NCBI GenBank assembly: GCA_030667965.1
Contig: DAOUUW010000006.1
Location: 1-40,817 of the forward strand
Direction of reading: 5' to 3'
Source: Deltaproteobacteria bacterium
GTDB taxonomy: Bacteria; Desulfobacterota; Desulfobulbia; Desulfobulbales; SURF-16
DNA length: 40,817 nucleotides
Below the pieces are notes generated by a model. The model worked only from the letters and a program-made list of their open reading frames with translations. It searched no databases and was not told the DNA's origin. The position numbers and the translations under genes were made by a program. Positions 17,306 through 26,697 of this stretch are shown here, one piece after another. Every line of letters starts with the position of its first letter. The stretch's first letter is position 1.

Positions 17306-17324
17306 TGTTGCAACATATATGTTG
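17306..17324. promoter_or_regulatory. Nested palindromes, candidate upstream activator site
   Basis: TGTTGCAACA (17306-17315) overlaps CAACATATATGTTG (17311-17324), both perfect palindromes, ~150 bp upstream of the candidate sigma-54 promoter. Confidence 0.4.
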
Positions 17325-17347
17325 TGACTGCATCACCTATGTTCTAT

Positions 17348-19144
17348 CTATTTTAGCCGCATGATTTTCTCATTGAATTTGCCGATTTCTTTGCATTTTA
17401 AGATGATGTTTACTTCTTCCGCATCAATTGTCTCATTTTCAAGAAGGACTTCAGCAAGTTTGTGCAGATAGCCTATTTTACCGTCGAGGAGAATCATAGT
17501 TTGCTGATAACAGTCCTCGATGATTTTATTAATTTCAGCATCGATAGTCTGGGCGGTTTGGGCGCTGTAGGAACGTTTGGCCGAATCGCCGCCAAGGAAC
17601 CCTTGATCACTTGTAACATACGCCCTGGGACCAAGACGTTCACTCATGCCCCATTCGCAAACCATTTTTGTTGCAATTTCAGTTGCAGTCTGCAGATCAT
17701 TACTTGCCCCCGTGGTAAGTTGGTTGAAAATAATTTCTTCGGCAGTTCTGCCGCCAAGCAATGTCATAACCCGGGCAAGCAGATATTCGCGGGTGTAAGA
17801 ATGGCGGTCGTCAAGGGGAACCTGCATGGTAACACCCATGGCTCGACCACGGGGGATGATCGTGATTTTATGTACCGGGTCCGCATCAGGCAGAATTTCG
17901 GCAATAAGGGCATGCCCTGCCTCATGATAGGCGGTGACCTGTTTTTCCTCATAGCTGATCACCATACCCTTTCTTTCCGCCCCCATGAGTATTTTGTCTT
18001 TGGCATTTTCAAAGTCGTCAAGGGAAATGCAGTCCTTGTTCTGTCGGGCGGCCAACAGGGCGGATTCGTTCATGAGATTTGCCAGTTCCGCCCCGGTAAA
18101 GCCGGGAGTGCTCTTTGCAACAATCTTAAGATCAACATCATGGCAAAGTTTGAGATTTTCCCCATGGACTTGCAGAATTTTCTCGCGGCCTTTCACGTCG
18201 GGAGGCAGTATGGTGACCTGCCTGTCGAAGCGGCCAGGTCTCAGCAGGGCCGGGTCAAGGACATCCGGACGGTTGGTTGCGGCGACAAGGATAACCGTCT
18301 TGTCTGATTTAAAGCCGTCCATTTCCACGAGCAGGGCGTTCAGGGTCTGTTCCCGTTCGTCCTGGCCACCCTGGGCTTGGGCTCCGCCACGGCTGCGTCC
18401 CATGGCGTCTATTTCATCGATGAAAATAATGCAGGGCGCATTTTTTTTAGCCTTTTCAAAAAGTTTGCGCACCCTGGAAGCACCGACCCCGACAAACATT
18501 TCAACAAAATCCGAGCCGCTCATGTAGAAAAAAGGAACACCGGCTTCACCGGCAATGGCTTTGCCGAGAAGAGTCTTACCGGTTCCCGGAGGCCCCTGCA
18601 GTAGTACACCTTTAGGGATACGGCCGCCAAGTTTGGTGAATTTGGTTGCATCTCTCAGGCATTCCACTATTTCCACGAGTTCTTCCTTGGCTTCGGGAAT
18701 ACCGGCAACATCGTCAAAGGTAACATCAATAGATTTTTCCGGAGTAATTTCTGTCTTTTTCTTGTCCAGAGTTCCTCCTTTTTTCTGCTTCATCATTAAA
18801 TACATCCAGACTCCCATTATCATGAGAAAGAACAATGGAGCCAGGGGAGACGACATGGGTATGGGGGCACGGGTCGTTATGCTGATGTTTTTTTCTTCTA
18901 ACCTGTCAAGAATAGTTTTGATATCAGGGGCATAGGTTATAAATTGCCTGCCGAATTTGTCCGTTGCCTCAATTTTACCATCCTGCATGGTGACTTTGGT
19001 GATTTCATCATCTGCAATCTGTGCCACAAAGGTTGAATAATCGAGATTTGGCAGTTTCTTTTCGGCTTTCCAGAAACTGGCGGCAACAGCGAGAACGACA
19101 AGAACGACCAATGCTATCAGTATATTTCTAAAACTATTTTTCAT
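17348..19144 (-). CDS. ftsH: ATP-dependent zinc metalloprotease FtsH
   Basis: Two N-terminal TMs, Walker [17 protein letters not shown] region [27 protein letters not shown] zinc motif. Confidence 0.97.
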   Translation of the reverse strand: MKNSFRNILIALVVLVVLAVAASFWKAEKKLPNLDYSTFVAQIADDEITKVTMQDGKIEATDKFGRQFITYAPDIKTILDRLEEKNISITTRAPIPMSSPLAPLFFLMIMGVWMYLMMKQKKGGTLDKKKTEITPEKSIDVTFDDVAGIPEAKEELVEIVECLRDATKFTKLGGRIPKGVLLQGPPGTGKTLLGKAIAGEAGVPFFYMSGSDFVEMFVGVGASRVRKLFEKAKKNAPCIIFIDEIDAMGRSRGGAQAQGGQDEREQTLNALLVEMDGFKSDKTVILVAATNRPDVLDPALLRPGRFDRQVTILPPDVKGREKILQVHGENLKLCHDVDLKIVAKSTPGFTGAELANLMNESALLAARQNKDCISLDDFENAKDKILMGAERKGMVISYEEKQVTAYHEAGHALIAEILPDADPVHKITIIPRGRAMGVTMQVPLDDRHSYTREYLLARVMTLLGGRTAEEIIFNQLTTGASNDLQTATEIATKMVCEWGMSERLGPRAYVTSDQGFLGGDSAKRSYSAQTAQTIDAEINKIIEDCYQQTMILLDGKIGYLHKLAEVLLENETIDAEEVNIILKCKEIGKFNEKIMRLK

Positions 19145-19193
19145 GCAAGCCTCCGGCTCTTTGTAATTAATTTTTGTTAGCGCAATTATACAC

Positions 19194-19285
19194 CAATATC
19201 ATTAACTTAAGGCTTCTTGTAATCCCCTCTCCTGGGGGGAGGGGGAAAGGGTGAGGGGGAAAAACGCCTTAAGGTAATGACATTG
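19194..19285. repeat. 92-bp dispersed repeat with TIRs, copy 1
   Basis: CAATATCATTAACTTAAGGC ... GCCTTAAGGTAATGACATTG flanking CCCCTCTCCTGGGGGGAGGGGGAAAGGGTGAGGG; second copy 25694-25785. Confidence 0.8.
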
Positions 19286-19291
19286 AATTAT

Positions 19292-19504
19292 ACGTAACTT
19301 CTCCAAAAGTGGTGGTAAGTAGTTATTTTTGACTTTCTGGATCGGAGTCTTCGCTACCTCCGGCTAAAAGCATACCGGAGGTAAGCGCAGACACCGATGA
19401 CGGATTTACGGGAAGTTACGATCGTCATCCCCGAATGTCGTTATCGGGAGGTAAGCGAAGACTCCGATCCAGGAGTTTTACCACCACTTTTGGAGAAGTT
19501 ACGT
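19292..19504. repeat. ~213-bp MITE-like element with long inverted-repeat arms
   Basis: ACGTAACTTCTCCAAAAGTGGTGGTAA at left is the exact reverse complement of TTACCACCACTTTTGGAGAAGTTACGT at right; inner arms CTGGATCGGAGTCTTCGCT / AGCGAAGACTCCGATCCAG also pair. Confidence 0.85.
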
Positions 19505-19564
19505 GTTTTTATGTTATCTCCCTGATATGATATGTGTTTTAATTTTTTGAGGTATTTGTTTCTA

Positions 19565-19611
19565 CCACACATGGTGTTGTGTTTTTTTCGTAAATGCAAC
19601 ATCATGTGTGG
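19565..19611. repeat. 15-bp-arm inverted repeat (operator or hairpin)
   Basis: CCACACATGGTGTTG - N17 - CAACATCATGTGTGG, one mismatch; no adjacent U-tract. Confidence 0.65.
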
Positions 19612-19669
19612 CATAAAACTGTTTTGACGATCCTATGTAACAGTATGAGCCCAACAATTTCTTTAAGGT

Positions 19670-21481
19670 TTATGAGCTGATCTCCAGCAGCGATGTGTCA
19701 ATGTCGAGCTGCCTGATTTTACGATAGAGCGTACTCCTGTCAATGCCCAGAATACGGGCTGCCTGGGCTTTGTTGCCGTAGGTCAGTTTTAATGTGTTGA
19801 GAATACGTTCTTCTTCGCTTTCGTTCCCGCTCGCTTCGACAAAGATTGCTTCTTCTGCCCGGGTTGTTTCAAGGGCTTTCTGGTCCTGAATTTCCAGAGG
19901 AAGATTTGCCAGGGTGATTGTTACTCCGGAGCAGAGAACACAGGCTCTTTCAATGACATGCTCAAGTTCCCTGACATTGCCGGGCCACTGATACTTGATG
20001 AGCTGGCCCAGGGCCTGATCTGAAATGCCTTGGATTGATTTGTCCAGACGCTTGCTGAAGCGTCCTATGAATTTTTTGACCAGCAGGTGGATGTCATCAT
20101 ATCGTTCCCGCAGGGGCGGCAGGATTATATCCACAACCTTAAGGCGATAGTAAAGATCTTCCCTGAAACTTCCGGCAACGACCAGGGCTTTCAGATCGGC
20201 ATTGGTGGCTGCAACAACTCGTACATCAACTTTTATCGGCCGGTCTTCTCCTACCGGATAGAAAGTCCGTTCCTGCAGGAAACGCAGGAGGCGAAGCTGC
20301 ATCATGGGTGAAATGTCACCAATTTCATCAAGAAAAAGAGTGCCTCCGTCAGCTTGGAGAATTCGTCCCTGACGGTCGCGGTCGGCCCCGGTAAATGAAC
20401 CTTTTTTGTGGCCGAATAACTCGCTTTCCAGCAGATTTTCAGGTATGGCCGTACAATCAACCTTGATGTGAGGCATGTCTCTTCTCGGACTCTCAAGATG
20501 AAGTGCCTCAGCAACAAGCTCCTTGCCTGTTCCGCTCTCGCCGGTAATGAGGACGGTGGTGTCGACCTTGCCCACGTTTTCGATCAGGGTGTAAACGGTC
20601 TGCATGGGTCTGCTGTTGCCGATCAGTCTGTGCAGGCCAGTCCGTTTATCACGTTGCTCCAGGGCTTCCAGGCGGCTCACGTCCCTTGCTATAAGGACAA
20701 CACCAAGAAAATGTCCGTCAGAGGTCAGTAGTGGAGCTGCACTGATTCTGAAAACCGTGACGCCGGATCCTTCAAGCTCAAATTCAACCCGGTGTTCGGC
20801 CACTTCGCATTCTTCCTGCAGCACCGTCTGGGCGTCAAAGGCAAAAATCTCGGAAAAACAGGGGAGTTCGTCAATTCTTCTCCCCCGGGCAATGTTGTCC
20901 GGGTTGAATTTTTCCTGCCATTTACGGGCCTCATTGTTCATGTCAGTGACCATCATTTCAGCGTCAACCGTCACGACAAGATCCTTGATGCTGCGGAACA
21001 CTGTTTCCAGGTATTGCTGATAACGGTCTTTCTCAAGGGTTAACAGTTCATTCTCTTTGTGCAAAGAGTATTGTTGCAGAGCCATGCGGGCAGTACGCAA
21101 CAGGTTGTCTTTTTTTACCGGCTTGGCCAGATAATCAAAGGCACCGAGGCGCACGGCTTCAGCGGCGGAATTAATATTGGGATAGCCGGTGACCATGACC
21201 ATTGGGCATTTCAGGCCCATTTCTCTTACCTGGCGCAAAAGATCAATGCCGGATGAACCCTCCATAACAATATCACTGACAATGAGATCGAAATTCTTAT
21301 TTTCCAACAGATCCAGCGCCTCTTCATAGGAGGATGCTGCGGAAACAGGTCCATAGCCGGCTCTGGTGAGAAACATTTTAAATGTAAGCCGCAGGCTTTC
21401 CTCGTCATCTACGACAAGAATGGGATGCTTTGTTTCTTTGATTTCGTCAGTTTTTTCTTCTTCGTTATTGCTGTCTATCAT
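19670..21481 (-). CDS. Sigma-54-dependent response regulator (REC-PAS-AAA-Fis HTH)
   Basis: REC ILVVDDEESLRLTF...LIVSDIVMEGSSG; AAA+ GESGTGKELVAEALH, GAFTGA-type motif KGSFTGADRD; HTH GNKAQAARILGIDRSTLYRKI. Confidence 0.95.
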   Translation of the reverse strand: MIDSNNEEEKTDEIKETKHPILVVDDEESLRLTFKMFLTRAGYGPVSAASSYEEALDLLENKNFDLIVSDIVMEGSSGIDLLRQVREMGLKCPMVMVTGYPNINSAAEAVRLGAFDYLAKPVKKDNLLRTARMALQQYSLHKENELLTLEKDRYQQYLETVFRSIKDLVVTVDAEMMVTDMNNEARKWQEKFNPDNIARGRRIDELPCFSEIFAFDAQTVLQEECEVAEHRVEFELEGSGVTVFRISAAPLLTSDGHFLGVVLIARDVSRLEALEQRDKRTGLHRLIGNSRPMQTVYTLIENVGKVDTTVLITGESGTGKELVAEALHLESPRRDMPHIKVDCTAIPENLLESELFGHKKGSFTGADRDRQGRILQADGGTLFLDEIGDISPMMQLRLLRFLQERTFYPVGEDRPIKVDVRVVAATNADLKALVVAGSFREDLYYRLKVVDIILPPLRERYDDIHLLVKKFIGRFSKRLDKSIQGISDQALGQLIKYQWPGNVRELEHVIERACVLCSGVTITLANLPLEIQDQKALETTRAEEAIFVEASGNESEEERILNTLKLTYGNKAQAARILGIDRSTLYRKIRQLDIDTSLLEISS

Positions 21482-23550
21482 TCCTTGTTTCCCTTGAAGA
21501 CAGGCAGGTCTACCATGATGTTGGTATACTCGCCTGATTCGCTTTCAATTCTTATAAAGCCGTTGAAATTTTTAATAAGTCCCTGGCTGATACTAAGTCC
21601 GAGTCCTGTTCCTTCCCCGGATTTTTTGGTGGAGAAAAAAGGATTGCAGATAAATTGAATAATCTCGGCAGGAATTCCAATGCCGTAATCTTTGATTGAC
21701 GTTCGGACATAGGTTTTTCCCGCCACTTCCACGGTGTTTATTTTCAGTTCAATTTTTTTGTTTGTTCCTATTCCTGTAAATTTTTCGTTAAGTGCATAGC
21801 GGGCATTGCTCAACAGATTAATAAAGACCTGCTCCAGATGCTGAGGGTGGACCCAGACAGGTGGAGTGTCGTGTTCGATGTCTTCAGCAATATTTATGCC
21901 ATCTTTAATGAGCTGGTGACGGACAAGGGCCAGAGAGTTGTCAACGACATCAGGTACATATGTTTCTGAAAATAACTGGCTATCGTCATCCCCCTGGCGG
22001 GCAAAAGAAAGCAGTTTGCCGGCAATATCGGCAATCCGTTCTCCTTCGCTGATAATGCGGGGAAGAAGTGAGTTTATTGTTTCCGTATCCTGGTTATCAT
22101 CAAGGACAATCTGGGCATAGTTAATAATACCATTGATAGGATTATTAATTTCATGGGCCACACCGGCTGCAAGTTCACCGATGGAGGCAAGCTGGGCCGT
22201 GCGTATGGTCTTGGCCCTGTTTTGCTTTTCAACGGTAACATCGCGCAGGAAGACCAGGCATTTTGTCCGGCCGTCGACATCTGTAAACGGCGCATAGCTC
22301 TGGCTGTAATGCCTGTCCTTGAAAAGAATGTCCTCGGTATGTTCTATGCGGTTATGTTGGATGACAGAGCGCATGCGGCAGTCTTCACACGGTTCGGTTC
22401 GTTTTTTGTAGACCTCGAAACATTTATGTCCTAGCTTGTCACCGAATATGTTTTTAAGGACATCGTTCTGGAATTCGATTTCGTAGTTTGAGTTGAGGAT
22501 GTGCAGGCCCTGTCGGGTGGCGGCGATTATTCCCATGAATTTATCTCGTTCGGAACGTAGGGCTTCTTCCATTTTTTTGCGCTGCGTTATGTCTTCAAAA
22601 GACTCTATGCCGCCGATGACGTTACCTTTGGGGTCATAGAGAAGATCGGCGTTTTTGGAAATGATCAAGATGCGGCCGTCTTTGGCGCGCATCCGGCATT
22701 CATGGTTTAAAAACGGTTTTTGGGTTTCATCGGAAAAGAGCCGGCATGTCTTCGCCGGACAGATGATGTCGCATTTCTTTCCCTGGATTTCTTCATAAGA
22801 GTAGCCGGTTATTTCCTCTATCTTATTGTTCCAGGAGGTTATTTCCTTGTTTTTATTAACAGTGAAAATGGCACAGGGTGATACTTTGTATATGAGTTCC
22901 GCTTGCTCCAGGGCTTGACGCAGTCTATTTTCGGCTTCCTGTCTCTCAATTATTTCCTGGCGCAGGGCGCTGTTGAGGTCAATTAGGTCGGTGATTCTAT
23001 CCTGAACCCGAATTTCCAGAAAGTCATGGCCCGACTCAAGCATTCTTGTTTCAGCGCGCTGTTGGCTTACATCTCTGAGGGTCGTAACCATGCCAAGCAG
23101 GGAGCCGTCATCCTTCCATATCGGAGAGCCGTGGATTTCGTATATTTTTTCTTCACCATTTTTTAAAGTTACATTTTTGTCGATGGATACATCCTTTTTC
23201 TCTTTAATCACTTGGCTTAAAAGGCATTTCTGTCCTTTATGGTCACATTGACTGTCAAAGTTGAAGAGAAGTTTGTAGCACGTTTCTGCTCCTGGTTCAG
23301 GCGGGGTTTTTTCTCCGGAAAGCTGCCGGGCCGCCTTGTTGGCATATTTCACTTTGAAGTCTGTGTCGATGACAAGGATGGGCTCTGCCATATCGTTGAT
23401 AAATGTTTGGAAAAAATCGCATTCTCGTAACAATGGGTCATTTTCCTGCCCTGTATCATTAATTGCCTTTTCAAGATGGGCAACAAGGCTTGTCCGGCAG
23501 GCATCCAATTCGTCGATGAGTTCTTTTTTTGTTTTTTTGCTTTCAGGCAT
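21478..23550 (-). CDS. PAS-domain sensor histidine kinase, cognate partner of adjacent RR
   Basis: Multiple PAS segments, H-box GVAHEINNPINGIINYAQ, HATPase DYGIGIPAEIIQFICNPFFSTKKSGEGTGLGLSIS; stop overlaps RR start. Confidence 0.94.
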   Translation of the reverse strand: MPESKKTKKELIDELDACRTSLVAHLEKAINDTGQENDPLLRECDFFQTFINDMAEPILVIDTDFKVKYANKAARQLSGEKTPPEPGAETCYKLLFNFDSQCDHKGQKCLLSQVIKEKKDVSIDKNVTLKNGEEKIYEIHGSPIWKDDGSLLGMVTTLRDVSQQRAETRMLESGHDFLEIRVQDRITDLIDLNSALRQEIIERQEAENRLRQALEQAELIYKVSPCAIFTVNKNKEITSWNNKIEEITGYSYEEIQGKKCDIICPAKTCRLFSDETQKPFLNHECRMRAKDGRILIISKNADLLYDPKGNVIGGIESFEDITQRKKMEEALRSERDKFMGIIAATRQGLHILNSNYEIEFQNDVLKNIFGDKLGHKCFEVYKKRTEPCEDCRMRSVIQHNRIEHTEDILFKDRHYSQSYAPFTDVDGRTKCLVFLRDVTVEKQNRAKTIRTAQLASIGELAAGVAHEINNPINGIINYAQIVLDDNQDTETINSLLPRIISEGERIADIAGKLLSFARQGDDDSQLFSETYVPDVVDNSLALVRHQLIKDGINIAEDIEHDTPPVWVHPQHLEQVFINLLSNARYALNEKFTGIGTNKKIELKINTVEVAGKTYVRTSIKDYGIGIPAEIIQFICNPFFSTKKSGEGTGLGLSISQGLIKNFNGFIRIESESGEYTNIMVDLPVFKGNKE

Positions 23551-23788
23551 TTTCGGGCCTTTTAGAGAAGCAAGTTAGTGGTGAGAAAAATTTGGGGATT
23601 TGTATTATTTTTATTACATCGAACGTAATTAAGCAATAATTTTGCCAAAAAGAGGCAAATTGGCTCCCCGCTTTTTTTGCAGGAGTTAGTGAAAAGAAAA
23701 ATTTACCGCAAAAAAAAATCAGGGGAGGGTGTTTTGGAGAGGACTTGATTCCCAGGGTGATTAAAGGGAGAGAAGAGGTAAACAACGA

Positions 23789-25561
23789 TCAGGCGGACGC
23801 CGCGTTCTCTCCCTTAAAATTGCGGGACGAGGGATCGCTTAATTCGGAGAGTTCCTGCTCCAGACTGTTTTTGAGTTTGAATCGGTCAATTTTACGACGC
23901 AGTGTATCTTTGGAAATTCCAAGCTCCCGGCATGTTGCCATGCGTTTCCACTTGTTTCTTTCCAGACACATGTAAATGGCCATTTTTTCTATATCTTCAA
24001 GAGTCTGCGCGCCTTTTTGGAACTTTTCCTCCTGCATGCCTTTTTTAGCCTGTCCACTGGAAGCGGCAAACGGATCCGGTAGATGTTGAGGTTGGATAAA
24101 GCCGCCTTCACAGAGAATAAAGGAATATTCTATAATATTTTCAAGTTCCCTGATGTTGCCCGGATAATCATAGCGCATGAGGATATTAAGAGCAGCGTTG
24201 GAAATACCGACAATGTCTTTTCCCTGCTGGGCGCTGAATTGTTTGATGAAATGGTCGATGAGTAGCGGAACGTCCTCCATTCGTTTTCTCAGGGGCGGTA
24301 ATTGGATTTTGACCACATTGAGTCGGTAAAAGAGGTCTTCCCTGAACAGACCTTGGTTGACAAGATCCTGCAGGTCGCGGTTGGTGGCAGTGATTATGCG
24401 AACATCTGCTTTAACAGGGGTATTGGATCCCAGGGGCTCATATATTTTGTTTTGCAGCACCCTGAGTAGTTTGACCTGCAGGGAATGAGGAATATCACCG
24501 ATTTCATCGAGAAAAAGGGTGCCCTTTTCCGCTGCGGCAAAACGTCCCTGTCTGTCTTGTTTGGCATCGGTAAAGGCCCCGGCCTTGTAACCGAACAGTT
24601 CCGATTCAAGCAGGGTATCAGGCAGGGCACCGCAGTTGACCACGACAAAGGGTTTTTCATTCCTGGTACTTGCATGAAAAATCGCCCTTGCCACCAGTTC
24701 TTTGCCTGTGCCGCTTTCTCCCAGTATCAGTACATTGCTCGGGCTGCGGGATATTTCCGGCAGAATGTTGAAAATACGCTGCATGGAGGCGCTTTTGCTG
24801 ATGATCTCATCAAAGGTGTAACTTTTGCTGAGTTTTTTCTGCAGCATGGTGATGGCGGAAAGGTCGCGGAAGGTTTCAACGCCGCCGATAATATTGCCTT
24901 CATGGTCGGTAAGGGGAGAGGCGCAAATACTGATGGGAATGCGGTTGCCCTTGATGTCGGCAATGGTGATGGAACAGTTGGAAACATGTTTGCCGCTGTA
25001 CAGGCTCTGGGCAATGGCGCAGTTTTTACCGCATATGCTTGAATAAAAAACATCACCGCAGAATTTGCCGATGGCATTGTTTCGGGTCCAGCCGGTGATG
25101 TTTTCGGCCGCAGTATTAAAAGATGTAATTTTCCAGTTGCGGTCAACGGTGAAAACGCCGTCTGCTATGCTGTCGACGATCCTGCGGTTGCACATCGACA
25201 CGGAGGAAGCGTCTTTAAAGATGACAATTGCCCCGGACGGGACCCCTTTCTCATTCGGGATGGGAACGGCGGAGGCAAGAACGGGGTTCAAATCCCCCCG
25301 GCTCGGATTTTCAATGACCAGATTGAAATCCGATACCATTTTTCCGGCGGATATTGACGGACAGAGTGAAGAGAAAAGCTCTTCAAACCGTTTGTCGTTG
25401 CCGAAAATGTCATGGCAGTTTTTGCCGAGAATGTTGGTGGCTTTCAGGTCAAAGAGGTGTTCGGCGGCTTTGTTAAAGGAGGTGATTTCCCAGTTTTCGT
25501 TTACAGTGAACACCGCGTCGGCTATCTGTGGTTTGCGGGCAGCTTTGGGCAATGTAACCAT
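23789..25561 (-). CDS. Sigma-54-dependent transcriptional regulator with two PAS domains (PAS-PAS-AAA-Fis), no REC
   Basis: PAS repeats TVNENWEITSFNKAAEHLF / TVDRNWKITSFNTAAENITGW; AAA+ GESGTGKELVARAIFH, KAGAFTDAKQDR; C-terminal HTH ATCRELGISKDTLRRKIDRF. Confidence 0.93.
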   Translation of the reverse strand: MVTLPKAARKPQIADAVFTVNENWEITSFNKAAEHLFDLKATNILGKNCHDIFGNDKRFEELFSSLCPSISAGKMVSDFNLVIENPSRGDLNPVLASAVPIPNEKGVPSGAIVIFKDASSVSMCNRRIVDSIADGVFTVDRNWKITSFNTAAENITGWTRNNAIGKFCGDVFYSSICGKNCAIAQSLYSGKHVSNCSITIADIKGNRIPISICASPLTDHEGNIIGGVETFRDLSAITMLQKKLSKSYTFDEIISKSASMQRIFNILPEISRSPSNVLILGESGTGKELVARAIFHASTRNEKPFVVVNCGALPDTLLESELFGYKAGAFTDAKQDRQGRFAAAEKGTLFLDEIGDIPHSLQVKLLRVLQNKIYEPLGSNTPVKADVRIITATNRDLQDLVNQGLFREDLFYRLNVVKIQLPPLRKRMEDVPLLIDHFIKQFSAQQGKDIVGISNAALNILMRYDYPGNIRELENIIEYSFILCEGGFIQPQHLPDPFAASSGQAKKGMQEEKFQKGAQTLEDIEKMAIYMCLERNKWKRMATCRELGISKDTLRRKIDRFKLKNSLEQELSELSDPSSRNFKGENAASA

Positions 25562-25647
25562 GTTCTTCCTTCTTGATAGATAATGTTCCCTGTTGGCTTA
25601 AATTGCGTCCATTCTTTTTCTTTAGCATAGAAATGGCTAGATGTGAA

Positions 25648-25664
25648 TGTGGCAAATTGTCGCA
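25648..25664. promoter_or_regulatory. Near-palindromic operator candidate upstream of the PAS-AAA-Fis regulator
   Basis: TGTGGCAAATTGTCGCA versus its reverse complement TGCGACAATTTGCCACA (TGYGRCAAWTTGYCRCA). Confidence 0.3.
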
Positions 25665-25693
25665 TTGGGATCAAATTATGCCCGTTTGTCATT

Positions 25694-25785
25694 CCATGTT
25701 ATTAACGTAAGCCACCTTATAATTCCCTCTCCTGGGGGAGAGGGTAAGGGTGAGGGAGAAAAAAGCCTTAAGTTAATGACATTGG
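25694..25785. repeat. 92-bp dispersed repeat with TIRs, copy 2
   Basis: CCATGTTATTAACGTAAGCC ... GCCTTAAGTTAATGACATTGG flanking CCCTCTCCTGGGGGAGAGGGTAAGGGTGAGGG; matches 19194-19285. Confidence 0.8.
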
Positions 25786-25881
25786 TTTGTCATGGCCAAA
25801 TGCGCTGTAATTACCGCTTGCCTATTTTGAAGAAAATTATATCATGAAGTGTGGTTTCTTTTTGCAGGGTTTCTGTGGAAA

Positions 25882-25955
25882 TCTCTCACAGAGCTCACAG
25901 AGGCACAGAGAAAAAAAGAGAAAAGCTCTGTGAACTCTGTGACTCTGTGAGATAA
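25882..25955. repeat. Palindromic CACAGAG(NN) 9-bp-period intergenic repeat, copy 2
   Basis: tctcacagagctcacagaggcacagag...ctctgtgaactctgtgactctgtgagata. Confidence 0.8.
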
Positions 25956-26040
25956 ATGTTCATGTTTCGTTGTGGCTCGGTGTAGCCATGGCTGTTAGAA
26001 CGTTTGCTGAAAAGGAAGAAAATGAGAAAAAGGAGTCATT

Positions 26041-26691
26041 ATGGATGAAATGAATCAGATAATACATACAATTTCCCTGAGCATGGGCGCCTCCTGGGCC
26101 AGTGGAATCAATTTGTATGCAACACTGCTTACCCTGGGCGTCCTGGGGGCAAGCGGCAACATGATCCTGCCGGCAGATTTGCAGATTCTGACCAATCCCC
26201 TGGTGATAGGGGCAGCAGGGCTCATGTTTGCCGTGGAGTTTGTGGCGGATAAGATCCCCGGTGTTGATACGGGCTGGGATTCGATTCATACCTTTATCCG
26301 TATCCCTGCCGGCGCCATGCTGGCAGCGGGAAGCCTGGGAGAGGTCAACGCCGCAATGACGCTTTCGGCGGCAATTCTCGGCGGCACCCTGGCGGCCGGC
26401 AGTCATGCCGCCAAATCCGGTAGTCGTGTGCTGATTAATACTTCACCGGAGCCTTTTACCAACTGGTTTGCCTCCCTGGGAGAAGACGTTGCAGTAATTG
26501 CCGGGGTCTGGGCAGCCGTGACTCATCCCTATATTTTCCTTGTTCTGCTGGTTCTCTTTATTGTCCTGCTCGTATGGGCGTTGCCGAAATTATGGGCGGG
26601 AATCAAAAAGGTGTTTTCTGTTCTCGGCCGACTTTTTAGCGGCAATAAGGGGGATAGCGCAAAGGAGATTTCGCCTCCGCCCCGGGAGTGA
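26041..26691 (+). CDS. DUF4126-family membrane protein
   Basis: Multi-TM; 'ASGINLYATLLTLGVLG', 'LMFAVEFVADKIPGVDTGWDSIHTFIRIPAGAMLAA' characteristic of DUF4126. Confidence 0.85.
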   Translation: MDEMNQIIHTISLSMGASWASGINLYATLLTLGVLGASGNMILPADLQILTNPLVIGAAGLMFAVEFVADKIPGVDTGWDSIHTFIRIPAGAMLAAGSLGEVNAAMTLSAAILGGTLAAGSHAAKSGSRVLINTSPEPFTNWFASLGEDVAVIAGVWAAVTHPYIFLVLLVLFIVLLVWALPKLWAGIKKVFSVLGRLFSGNKGDSAKEISPPPRE

Positions 26692-26697
26692 TGAGGT

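Noticed and set aside
19194-19504. CRISPR-like array from the repeat-dense ftsH upstream region
   Set aside because: Repeats are inverted single elements of different families, not regularly spaced direct repeats.
19605-19630. TGGCATAAAACTGTTTTGAC as a sigma-54 promoter
   Set aside because: No GC at the -12 position at the right spacing and no downstream + strand gene.
25960-26406. 148-aa antisense ORF over the DUF4126 gene
   Set aside because: Opposite strand of a convincing membrane protein; no domain features.
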